Shown here piece by piece: positions 11,634 to 22,718 of a DNA stretch of 64,000 bases. This DNA comes from Branchiostoma floridae (lineage: Eukaryota; Chordata; Leptocardii; Amphioxiformes; Branchiostomatidae). Positions within the stretch are counted from its first letter, which is position 1, and the number at the start of each line of letters is the position of its first letter. The stretch is taken from contig NC_049988.1 of assembly GCF_000003815.2 (NCBI RefSeq), positions 12,400,372 to 12,464,371 on the forward strand, read 5' to 3'. A model generated the notes under the pieces. That model did not search any database. It worked only from the letters and a program-made list of their open reading frames with translations, and had not been told where the DNA came from. A program made the translations under genes and the position numbers.

Positions 11634-14600
11634 CTTATCCCTCTCGACTGTTAATGACTGTAGAGTTACTTCCACCATAGATAACTTAGAGGCCAGGTTA
11701 AAGTGTTGTCCTTCTAACTCATCGCATGTGTCTCTGTAACCTTCTTTGTGGCTCTGGAGACTGCTGATTTTCTCTTCTATCATCCTGATCTGTTCTCTAA
11801 GGCTCTCTTCTTGTTTTTCTATAGCAGCAACTTGTTTCTAAGATGATGACAACGTAAGATATAGAGATGAATAAAAATGAGTCTTCAATAGCGTTCCTTA
11901 ACAGCCTTCATAGAAACATTGACAATTCCAGGAGTAAGGGTATATATAGGGTGATATGGGAGCATCAGCATATGGGTTTCTCCAAGCAGGCATAAGTTAG
12001 TACTAAACTTGCAAAGGAGTGTAGTCAGCCAAGAGGTGATACTATCTTATGCTACTGTAGGATCTGCTTGGAGATTATAAAGGATAAATTTGATAATGAA
12101 TGAGTACTAGTATATTGAACACTCAAAACTTAAAATGTGTATCTACCAAGAATATATATAAAAATTCCCTCAAGGGAACATGCATCTATTTTATATATGC
12201 ACTAGCTATAGACATTGTAGAAAACAATGCCCACCTGTTCCCTCTCTAGTTGCTTAGCAACCGCCTCCATTTTGTCCCTGATCCCATCAGCCTCTGTCTC
12301 CAGCACCTCACACCTCACAGTCAGGGTGTGGTACTTCTCCACATAGTCCTCACCTCGGTTACCATGGAAACCCTTATGTTTACCATCACCATGGGAACCA
12401 GGGTCTCTCCTTTTTACACTGCTGGGTACTGTCTTCCTTTCTTCACCCAAGGAATCAAATCTGCTGGTGCCGCCTGAGTACTTTTGTGGAGCATACGTGT
12501 GATTGGCACTGCTTATGTGGAGGTTTGAATGGTCTCTTGTTTTAGGTTTTCTCTTGCTTTTGTATTCCATGATTATTTGCTGAAGCATGATGTTGCAAGT
12601 GAGGGATGACACTGAAATAAAAGTACAAACAAATTTTTGAAGATGCATCTCTGACATTTTATTATAGCTAGGGTATAGACAGTCTTAGATATGCAAGATA
12701 CAGCAAACTTACAGAAACACACTGTAACTGCTGTAAGATATTTGAAGAATAAAGCACATCCATTGACAGTAAGTCTTTGATATAGAAAATTACAGAAACA
12801 CACTGTAACTGCTATAAGATAATTTTGAAGAATAATACACCATACAGCCTACCTACCTTCCTGTCCACACCCTGGGCATGTGTCTGTATGTCTGACACAG
12901 GCACTACAGAAGGTGTGGCCACAGGGGATAACCAACATAGGCCGATGGTCAGGGGGAACCTGCAACAACAAAAAAGACAAAATCCTAAATTCTTTCCTCT
13001 AATACTACATTGCAATTTTACAAGGTATCTGTTTATCTAAAAATGTACCAAATAAATGGGAACAATTTCCCAACAACTTCTGCTGCTGAAAGTACATTGT
13101 ATGTATGACATTGCTAAACTATATCAAGAAATAGTCTGGAAAACTGGCATGTTGTGCTCTTTTATATTGGAACTAATAATGTACAATGCAACACTTGAAG
13201 ACACCCATATTTTGTACTACTACTAGCACACGACTGTGCATTTCAAGTCAAACTCAGTCATAGGTACTGAGAAAAACAGACTTACCATAAGAGAAGAGCA
13301 GACCTGACACTTGTGTGTATCAATACTGGTTTCCTGCGAGACTTGCCCACCTCCTCCTGTGTCTTCTCTGCTGGCAGGTTTATCCATTCTCACCTTCAGT
13401 CTGTTGGCTATCTGATCTGCCAACGCATCGAACATGTCTGGGGACAACATCGCTCTAGCCCTGGCACTTCTCGATCCTGATTGGTCAGCCTGAACTTCTG
13501 TTGCTTTTACACCATTTTCCACATCATTTCCTGCCTTGTTGGGTTTTAAATTGTGTTTGTGCAAAGGTTCTCTAGCAGAAGAGATATTGTCCTGCTTAGG
13601 GAATTCCTGATTACTGGAATGTGTACTGTCTTCAGAGTCAGACTGTGTGGAAGGTACCATATCCTCCTCATCTTGTGTTCCATCCTCTGACTCTATCTGT
13701 CTAGCATTCTGATTACTACCATTACTGGTAGGTCGTACGTCGTCAGCCAATGCATTGCCGTTCAGTTGATCAAAAGATCCTTTTGTATACGTCTTTGGCC
13801 TCTCCAGTGTTCTGCTGGCACTTTTTGGCCTCTGTGTTAGTACTTTTCTTTCATTGTGATTGTGGACTGTTGTTGTTTTGGTAAGTGTTTCAGGTTTTCT
13901 TGACTTCCCTGTTGGCGCACTTGAAGGTTTGGGAGGCTGGGATCTTGTGGACTTTTGTTGGAATTGCTTGTCGATGTCATTCTTGGAAATCCAGGGTATA
14001 TATGCTGAATCTAAAGATAATGGGTAAAATAAAGTTTTAATTATTTTTCATTTCTTGGGAGCACAACAGCAATGAGTTACAAGGTGTCACAAGATAAAAA
14101 AGTCAAAGTTGCCCGTACATCTGTAACAGATGCTTACTAGTAGGGGTGGCACCCATCTTCATTTCTTGGGCCACACATTTGTGCAAGCCACTACAGCAGG
14201 GGGCTAGTCCTCTGGTAGTGATGTGCATTTAACTTCCATTCTTTTCCTCCACTAATGGACCTACCGAATGCAAGGTGAATACTCTACCCACTCGGCCATT
14301 GCACCGGCAGGTATAATACTAGCCCACAAAATACTAGTACATATTGATTTTGACAGTAACACAGCCCTGTACAACATACTTGTAGACTGTGCAGCAGGTT
14401 TCTTGTCCCTCCTGTTGGCCGCCCCCCTCTGTCCTGCAGTACCCCCTGTCTGGGTGTGCTGCCTCCCCCCTCCTCGGTCCAGCTGCTCCTTCCTCTCCTG
14501 CATCCATCTTGCTTGTTTACTCTGGATCTGTTTCACCTGTCATAACAACAATTCATAATTGTAATAATCATTGTGGCCTTTGTGGGCTTATTTTAGTTTC

Positions 14601-15331
14601 CTATTTGGTAACATTTTCTTTATCATACTCAAAATTGACTTGGTTTTTGCATTCTAGATGTATATGACTGTCACAACTCATATGATGGGGAATAATGTTC
14701 ATCTGTTTCACCTAACAATAGTATCATAACATTTTATCACCATCAACCACATATTTATCAATCATCATTATCATTTCCAGCTGTGTGTTTTCTTTAAAGT
14801 TTGAATCTATTTCATCTGTCATAACATTTTGTCATCACCATCATCATCACTATCATCATCATTATCACCATCAGCATCGCATGTTTACTTTGACTATGTT
14901 TCACCAGTTTTATCATTCACTCAAATAATTTTTGGTCCTAGTCTAATCATTCAAGTGTTAGCAGTGCACAATTCAACTTTCAAAAATTTCTTACAACAAA
15001 TATCAATCATATTGAATTACTTTGTTCTAAGGAAATCAGGCCAGCAACAGGTTGTTTGTTCAACTTCATGTTATATTTACTGTGAGAAAGAAGCAAAATT
15101 ATAGAGGAAGGACAGAAACAACACATCAAGCTGTAATGCTGGGGCCTAGCGATCTGATAAAATCCTTTGCTGAGACTTTGAGACAGATGCTGCATCTACG
15201 ATCAATACATCCTCAGATATATTTTTTGCAGAAAGAATTTTGTCACACGCCCCCCTCCCCACACAAATAGTCACACAAACCTTGTCGGCGATCGCCTGTT
15301 TAGTCGCTTCATCGTCCCGTTTCTTTGGCAT
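11634..15331 (-). CDS. RING-finger / coiled-coil protein, probable E3 ubiquitin ligase (3' partial)
   Basis: Six minus-strand exons with matching phases: 15281-15331 (ATG at 15329-15331, MPKKRDDEATKQAIADK), 14380-14536, 13286-14010, 12857-12959, 12235-12611 and 11634-11837. About 539 residues were assembled, still open at the 3' end. The N-terminal ~310 residues are low-complexity, Ser/Gln/Lys rich and likely disordered. A C3HC4 RING follows, split by introns: CQVC, then CGHTFCSAC, then CPGC. Its frame in exon 4 is fixed by phase and by these cysteines. Next come SSLTCNIMLQQIIMEYKSK and coiled-coil segments (DKMEAVAKQLEREQ; EEKISSLQSHKEGYRD). RING domains of this spacing bind two zinc ions and usually recruit an E2 enzyme; the substrate is unknown and I do not recognise the orthologue. 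It is transcribed divergently from HROB. A relic of its last visible exon lies at 1279-1436, so the IRG genes may sit inside its next intron. Confidence 0.75.
12709..12833. repeat. intronic tandem duplication, period about 81 bp
   Basis: The block 'ttacagaaacacactgtaac' occurs at about 12709 and again 81 bp further on. Both copies continue with 'tgct.taagata' and 'ttgaagaataa'. It lies in an intron of the RING gene and has two copies only. Confidence 0.7.
14125..14312 (-). mobile_element. tRNA-derived SINE relic (Leu/Ser-like box A)
   Basis: On the minus strand, 'TGGCCGAGTGGGTAGAG' near 14285-14301 is a good Pol III box A of the tRNA-Leu/Ser type. The expected box B position is degenerate ('cattcggtaggtcc'). 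A roughly 150 bp body follows ending near 'gatgggtgccacccc'. It sits in the intron between exons 2 and 3 of the RING gene. Confidence 0.4.
14832..14878. repeat. (ATC)n microsatellite
   Basis: Imperfect trinucleotide array of ATC/ACC/ATT units, with a weaker extension near 14736-14775. Confidence 0.85.
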
Positions 15332-16233
15332 CTTCAAGGCATGTGTTGCCTTACGAGAAATCTAAGGTATCTAAATAGTTAGGAATGTCTTAAAAATTAA
15401 CTTAGATAGAATTCAAAGAGGTTTACTCTTCTGCTACCTTGGCAACATTTTCATTTGGACCGCGGTATTTTGGCTCACACCATTCATAAATGGGGGATGG
15501 TTGACTGTAAAAGATTACATTGAAATTGATATTTTGGATATTTTGAAAGCAACTATTACATTCAAACACACCAAAAATAAAATGCAAAAAGAATTACTTA
15601 TAAAACTGTGTATTACAGCTTTTGACGCTATCTCTAGGATTCAATTTACACCCCATTTTGGAGAATGCAATCTTCTTAATTCTGCGAAATCTCGCGATGC
15701 AGCGAGATTCTCCGAGATGACAGGAAAAGCGGCCATTTTAAAATCGTGAAAGTTTCCGCGGGCAGCAAAATCACTTTCAGTTTTAGCACAAGTTCTGTTT
15801 TTCCGGTCCTGACTCCGGTGACAATTGATGCAACTATCCTAAGAATAATATGACAAACGCAGGGAAGTCTTTGACGTCTCTGAGGCAACGCTGAATACTC
15901 GCAACTCGATCTGAGGAGGTAAGTTGTGGGAACTTTTGCTTTGATGGTTTGGGGAGGGGGGCTAGCTCAGTCCGAAGAAATTTTGATTTTGAATTCCAAT
16001 CAGTTTCTAATACTTGAATTTGCGTGATGTATTGAACAAACCCTCCAATGATCATCAAATACTAGTATCTTAGGACATGTGGCGTCCTAAGCAAACTAAC
16101 ATTCGATGAAATCTTCTTGATTGTTATTCAAAATCAAATGTCATTTGCATATTTTGATTTTCTACAAACAAAGCTTTGACTCAGTTAGTGAGAACGAGTA
16201 CTACATTTGCATATTCCAGTTGTTAGTGGCAAG
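15332..16233. promoter_or_regulatory. putative bidirectional promoter, RING gene / HROB
   Basis: The two start codons face away from each other across 0.9 kb. The middle (about 15680-15960) is clearly richer in CpG than its surroundings and contains TCTCGCGA at 15690-15697, followed by CGAGATTCTCCGAGA. TCTCGCGAGA-type motifs are known as core elements of CpG-island and often bidirectional promoters in animals. Transcription start sites cannot be placed from sequence alone. Confidence 0.45.
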
Positions 16234-19200
16234 ATGGCTGGGCAAGGCAGTTTGTTCAGCATTGGTGATGATGACTTGGATCTTGGAGATGAGGTAAGTT
16301 ATCTTATTGAGTCCTCAACTTTCATTTGAATTAGAAATATTAATATACATCTAAATCATGAACACATTTTGATCAATATCCGACACATGTATTGTAATTT
16401 CAGGACTTCCTACTAGCAGAGGCAGCTAGTATGGCTCCTACCACAGCCCCAGCCAACTCTACCAACTCCAGACCTTCACTTCAGCAGAACAACAACACAA
16501 AAACTACAATCAATAAGAAGAGTCCAACTTCAGACCAACTTCCCCTGACTAACTCCTCTGTCAACTCATCCTTCCTTGGGTCCTTTGATGATGACTTTGG
16601 TGATGACAATATCGGATCGTTTTTGACCAAAAGACGATCAAGTGACTCCCCTGTGCTTGGAGTTCAGCCGCCAAAAAAACAGACAAAAACCTCAAATAGT
16701 CCCTCAGAAAACAATGCTGCCAAAGTCAGCAGTACACTGCAAGGTAGGGAACAAAAGATAGGAGGCATTACATTCAACAATGTAGATGGACCTTCCGTGC
16801 AAGGGAGATCCCAGCTGCAGGCTATTCTGAACAAAATACAAGGACTCAGTTCTTCAAGCAATCAAACCCAGCTGCAGAGTGGCAGTGGTCTGAGAATGCC
16901 TGTTGCAGACTCCACACAGTCACCAGCAGGCAAGACATCCAAGCCAGGAAAATTTGTCTTCAAACCTGTCAATAAAACTTCACCCAACAGTCCTTCTGTA
17001 CCTAGTGGAGCTGGGTTTACTCTGAGGCCAAACAATGTTTTCAATGCAAATGGTGGAAGGGTTAGTGCAGTATCTCCCAATATGGGAGGTAGTCCTCTGT
17101 TAACAAGCGGTGTACAGAAGAGCCCTACGGATAACCACAATGGAGAGAGTCCTGGAGCTACAGGGCGACTTTCACGTCTGCTTGGAGGAACCTCTAACAA
17201 CAGTAATAGTACAAAGGATGGGTTTGGGCAAGGTGGCAATGATATGGCGGAACTAAGCAAGGGAAACTCACTTTCTAAAGTAGGCAGTACATACAGTGTG
17301 AGTACTCAACTTCGAACACCTACAGTGAGCGATGCAGGAGACACCTCCAGCTCCTCTCAGTTGAGAAACTCTGCATCTTTGCAAAATAGACCTGCAAGTA
17401 AAGGACACGTGTTTGGGAGCAAAGTTAACAATAGCCAGCAACTTAGAGTTCCAGAGGCAAACAATGACAGTCTTCCTTCAACTGTGAGCTCAGGGTTAAT
17501 GCAGTGTAACCCAGGAATACAGACTACCAGAGGGTTGAGGAACCCAGCGGATACCCAGTTTAACTCAAGTGGAATAAGGAATACTATGGGTAGTACTGAA
17601 GGAATACAGAATGCTATGGGCAGCAAGGGAACTTTAGGTACAAGTCAATCTATGCAACCAAGATTTACCCAAGCCAGGCCAAGGTTGCCACAAAGAGGAG
17701 GCCACAGCTTTGCCCCACGCACAGGGAACATTTCCTCTACTCCGCGGCACACAGGACAGTACAGCACACCAAGGGTTCCACAGCCTGCTGGGATGGTGGC
17801 TCCCAGAATGCAGCAGACACCAAGATTTCAGCAGACTCCCAGGATGCAGTATACTCCCACAATGCACCAGACTCCCAGAATGCCCCAGGGCAGAGGAGGA
17901 CCCATCAGACAGAGGTCGCCCAACGGTCCCAGTTCTGGGCTCTACAACTCTAGCTTTGGGCAGAACACTCTGTCAGAGCAGCAAGGAGTAAGTGCCTTTA
18001 TACCTCTCAGTCTGTATAGCTAAAGTGGTATTTTTCTGTGTTTTGTCATGCTAGGACAAGTTCTAGCCACTGAGTTTAGATTCATTAATATGAATAAATG
18101 ACAAAGTACATGACTGTTTTATCAGACTGGCGTGGGCTACAGTTAGTTGTGCATGGACTAACCCATCCCCTAGGGGTTGACAGATGATGATAATGATGAA
18201 GTGTTGTGTTTGAAACAAGTGGTATTGTATGTTGTATGCTGTTTCGTCATTAGATAGTCATTTTGTTGGTTTCTAGAAACATGAATCACATCTTTGCCCA
18301 TTAGTGGTGACAATGCCTTCAAATTGATGGCAAAAAATCACAGATACTTTCTCAAGGGATGTGAAAACTTTCTGCAATCCTTTAATGATTTTTCCACCTT
18401 GTTTCCTAGCAGACAGGTTCTCCAGGCAGTTTCCTGTCCCCCCAGACCCCAGTGTGTACCTCCAGACTGCTGAAGCTGTGTAACGCCTCCAAACCTAAGG
18501 ACCTCACACCCAGGGTCAAGAAGAGAAAGTTTCCAGGGCCTGCTGGAATTCTGCCTAAACTGGTGTGTGATTTAACATTGGATTAGATGTCTTGTTTTGA
18601 AAAAAGGCATGAAAGGTCAAATAGGCTACAACTTTTTGGAAAGATGTAACATTGTCTTTCCTCTTTCAAGTTACAAGTATTGTTAAATTTGTGGCATTTT
18701 GACATATTTTTAAAACACTGTATAATAAAATCTTATTCAGACATTTCATCTATGCACAAAGTCATTTTGGGTTTTGAGTGTTGACATTTTGAGATGTTTC
18801 AATCACTATTATTCCTTTTTCTTTAGTCTGAAGATAAACAGTTGGATGATGTTGCCGTAGCAACTCCACAGACCCCATCTCACAGTGCCATGGCCAGGAA
18901 GCCTAAAGATGAGGTAAGCAACAGCACCGACCCTGTCACAATACCACAGTTTATTACACTTCATTGAATATTCTGCATTGTTGTGGAATAGAACATATCA
19001 AATTCTTTGTGAATGTATTTCTTTTAAGGCCAGTGGTGTTTCAGTTTGATGGTTGGGGAAAGACTGATAATTTCTATTTTATTTATGGTCCAGGACCTTT
19101 CAAGCTCTCAACTGTCCCAGGAAGATCCCAGGAGAGGATCATGGGATACCATGAAGAAGGAACTGGGTCTCCATGAGGACAACTCCAGTTGCATCCTGGG

Positions 19201-21404
19201 TAAAAACAACATTGCCCTGGTTCTACGGAGGGTGAGTGTTCCATATTTTACAATTTCATTCAAAATGGATTGAGCTTCTATCTGATGTGTGATTTTAATG
19301 TATTTTTCTTTCATACAGATTTTATCATAGTGGAATGGTGGTGATCCTTTCAGGACAGTCACACATTGAGAATATTAAAAAACCCACCACACTTACTGAA
19401 AAGAGCAGGGCTTTATCCCAGTGTGAGTGGATCAAATGAAACAATCTCCAAGTATAACTTCTACTAAGTACAGTACAAACCAAGGCCCGGTGTGCTATGT
19501 CATGAGGCAGATTAATGGGTATGCAATGCAAATAATAGCTTGTCTCCATATTTGACCATCTTAAACTGCTTTCCTTCTGTATGTTTGATACAGGCCAGCT
19601 TAAAGCTTTTGCCACAAGGGAAGGTGCCACAGCTCTGTGTTTGGGTGAAGCTGCTGTCATTGGATGGGAGGAATGGAAGTGTTGTCTTCAGAGATCACAC
19701 AGGTAAGTACTGTCTTCTGATGTATTTAAAAGGACTATATAGGTTTTCTATTTTTCATACATAATGTAATTATATTCATAGACGATCTGGAAGATTTGGC
19801 ACAGTCTTAAAACTTCTGGAATTTAGTGTAATAAGGAATAGATAGTGTGAACTACTAGTAAGTGCCCATTACATCAAGAAGTCAACCCTTGCAATAGCCT
19901 CTAGAATGACAGCCATGATATCTAAAATAGAATGTTAATACAATGTATTCTATTACGTAAGTGAGTTGAGTTTTCCATGACCAGGTATGATATATTTTCC
20001 CAGGTGAGATGCAGGGTACCATACACCAGAAGGTGCTGGAGGAGTACCCCTCAGACATCAAGGTTGGGACAACTCTGGTGCTCAGACAGGTACAAGACTT
20101 TGATATACAAGACTATGTTTCATAGACTAGCCTCTACCAGGCTCCATGGATCCCAGGTCAAATAGTAGAAATTGGACAAATAGAGGGAACAGTGTGCTAG
20201 GGGAGTTGGTATGCGATCCTTGGATCTTTCTACTATTTGTCCAGCGATCTGCGGAGCCTGGTAGAGGCTATTATACACAGCAACAGCCACTATTTCTAAG
20301 TAAAATGCATGTAATATCTTATGTTTTATCTTATGAAGAAATAAATACAAAGGTTAATATGGTGTAGGTAATTGGGGAAGCGGTGTTTCAACTGCAAATA
20401 AAAGGTTGCACACTGCCCTACCTGGGTTTAAATCAAGTTGCGCCAAGCAAAATGTGGTTGCACATGCCAGTGTACAAGTTGGTATTTCGAGCACTGTGAT
20501 CAATTTTTTGTATCTAGTTTCCAGGCCACCAATGTGTTACTAATTTCTACCATTATCGTCCAATCCTCAGGTTGGAGTCTTCAGTCCATCTGCCAGAAAC
20601 CACTACCTGAACATCACCCTTAACAACATCGTCCAGGTCTACCCCCCTGGGACCAAATCTGGTATAACCTCCACCCCCTCCAGCCAGGACTCACCCGAGC
20701 TGAACCTGTCCCCGGCCCCCTCCTGGCTCAAGTTTCAGGACACAAGCCCGACCTGTACAAGGGGTGTGGTTTCTCAACGAACTTCAACAACTAGGGGGGA
20801 CACACAGAACACAAGACAACATGTGCAACAAGTACCATTGAGCAGTGCAGTGGTACAGAATACAACTACTGTGGGGATCGGTGACACACAGAAGACAAGA
20901 CAACATGTGCAACAGTCACTGTTGAGTAGTGCATTGGGACAGAATACAGCACAGGTATCCAACGTGGTGGCTTCTGGAGCTACTGGCAATCCTACAAACA
21001 CTGGATCTGATGGCGGCAAGCAGCAGCAAAATGTGGATGAGCTTTGGGGTGAAGGTGAGTATAGATAGCTGTGGCTACCTCGATATCTCATTTTGTTTAG
21101 GTTTTGTATAACAAAGGCCTCCTTGGTATAACAAACGAGAGCTGAAGTTTTATATAAGCTTGGTTATTTGTGTATTTAGATACCAGACTACTATAAATGG
21201 TACTATCTCTGCAACCCTACCTCTGCTTGGAGAATAAATGCTGCTAATATTTTAACCTTGCATGAAGTGGTACATTTGTACATGTAATAAAGGGTGTTGA
21301 ATCTCATCTTAGGATGTAAGTTAAAATGTGTTTTTTTTTCTATTTCAGACAATCTGGATGAGCTTCTAGAGGACATAGGAGAGGAAATGTTTGGAGACTT
21401 CTGA
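16234..21404 (+). CDS. hrob: HROB (C17orf53/MCM8IP) homologue, homologous-recombination OB-fold protein
   Basis: Nine exons with agreeing phases: 16234-16293, 16404-17987, 18413-18562, 18827-18913, 19094-19231, 19594-19702, 20004-20089, 20571-21054, 21349-21404; about 917 aa. The start AAGATGG has a good context. Exon 1 encodes MAGQGSLFSIGDDDLDLGDE, an acidic N-terminus like that of HROB. Exon 2 (528 codons) is Ser/Asn/Thr/Gln-rich, probably disordered, with an acidic patch (FLGSFDDDFGDDN) and a run of QTPR-type repeats near its end. The conserved part follows: KKRKFPGPAGILPKL at about 584-598, then an OB-fold at about 660-775 (LCVWVKLLSLDGRNGSVVFR; VGVFSPSARNHYLNITLNNI). A C-terminal acidic tail reads LDELLEDIGEEMFGDF. 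HROB promotes recombination by recruiting the MCM8-MCM9 helicase, and MCM8IP also contacts RPA; these functions are family knowledge. The protein is longer than the human one (about 650 aa), mostly in exon 2. Confidence 0.9.
20128..20270. mobile_element. palindromic MITE, 'TAGCCTCTACCAGGC' family, copy 1
   Basis: Terminal inverted repeats TAGCCTCTACCAGGCTCC and GGAGCCTGGTAGAGGCTA match over 18 bp. A second inner inverted pair contains 'aaatagtagaaa'. It lies in HROB intron 7. Related copies are at 39936-40113 and 41097-42225. Confidence 0.85.
20788..20960 (+). repeat. coding tandem duplication in HROB exon 8
   Basis: Two copies of a roughly 30-residue unit GDTQ(N/K)TRQHVQQ..LSSA..QNT lie back to back just before the acidic C-terminus. 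Conservation at DNA level (for example 'caagacaacatgtgcaacaa' and 'caagacaacatgtgcaacag') indicates a recent duplication. Confidence 0.8.
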
Positions 21405-22718
21405 AGACAAAGTTGTGGAATGTGATGCTATTTCACAACACTGTGTACTGCGTAGTCTTGATACATGTACTGCCTTGCATTAAATCAGCAGAAATTTACT
21501 TACTTGTGATAATGAAATGCAAGTAGCTTGAAATGAAAAGCTTCGAAGAGAATGACCATAATTTGAGTAAATGTCAGAACAAAACATTATAAATACAAGA
21601 ATGTTTCAACATTGATTTTGGGATGACTGTATTTACAACAGACGATTTTTAGAAGGCTGGTGATACGTTGAAGATGTTATAAAGTCTGATTGCATTCAAA
21701 GAGACAAGAAAATTGGAGGCCATGTGCAACTTAAATTAGAAGTAGGAAATGTATATATGGATGAACATGACATCATTGTCACCCAAATGTACCTTGTACA
21801 ATGTAATAATTTGTGTCGGTGGCTCAACCCTATGTAAGAAAGGATGACTAGATGCATGCTTTCTTTAGATCAATGTTGTTTTCTTTCTTTGATCTTTCAC
21901 AGATACTACATGTAACAGCAAACTAATAGATGTATAAAAGTATATACTATTAGCTATTATGTACTATGTGAGTATGAAAAATACAATATACAAAACAAGG
22001 AAAGAAATCCTGCTTAGCAGCTTCCTTTATTCCCATTGAATCCATGTCAGTCAACCACTACAACTTGTACTGTTGTAACATAACTCTCAAAATACTGTGC
22101 TAAAAGTAGAAGTGGTTCAATTTTCATTCATACAAACAAAAAGATATTCATGGCCCTTAATACCAAACAAATCACCAAAGCTGTACCTAAGTAGCTGCTT
22201 GAAGGAAAAATACACTTCTATTTTGGAAACTTTTAAAGGATTTCTATCATCTGCTGATGGCTTCATCTCTTCCATTGTATCAAGAATTGGTAGTTTGATA
22301 CATCTATAAAAACAAAAGCTGTTCATATGAGGATACTGTGACTTTTCTTACATAAAGCATCTATAGGGGTTATGCACCAAGAAGCCCAAACTATATTAGT
22401 ATAACATAAGACTGTCATACATTTCCAAATATACATACAAATGTTCAAACTAACCAGCACTGGAATGCTTAAGTTTGCTGTGGTCAAAAGAAAGCGTATC
22501 ATCTAACAGTTGGCATGCAAATAAAAAGTAAAGACAGGAAGATAACATCTTTGGTGACACCTAGCTAATGTCCACAAATGAAAAGGGAAAATTTCAATGA
22601 AATTTAAAAGATCAATTTTTAACTGAAATTCCAAAATGTCTGACTCAAAGCCTGCACACCTCATATTGCAACATGTTCACCAGTACTGTGTCTGCTACTG
22701 TCAGCTAAATAGTAGCTT
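21405..22718. other. 3' UTRs of the convergent HROB and PDIA4 genes
   Basis: HROB ends at 21404 (+) and PDIA4 at 22719 (-), so this 1.3 kb holds both 3' ends. ATTAAA at 21479-21484 is a candidate HROB poly(A) signal. TTTATT near 22027 (AATAAA on the minus strand) is a candidate for PDIA4. Neither is proven. Confidence 0.45.

Noticed and set aside
12812-13015. Minus-strand ORF reading SDIQTHAQGVDRK as the RING exon
   Set aside because: This frame loses the zinc ligands. The frame required by splice phase gives CGHTFCSAC and CPGC.
16664-17867. Antisense ORFs across HROB exon 2
   Set aside because: Shadows of the long coding exon. The plus strand has the conserved downstream OB-fold and consistent splice phases.
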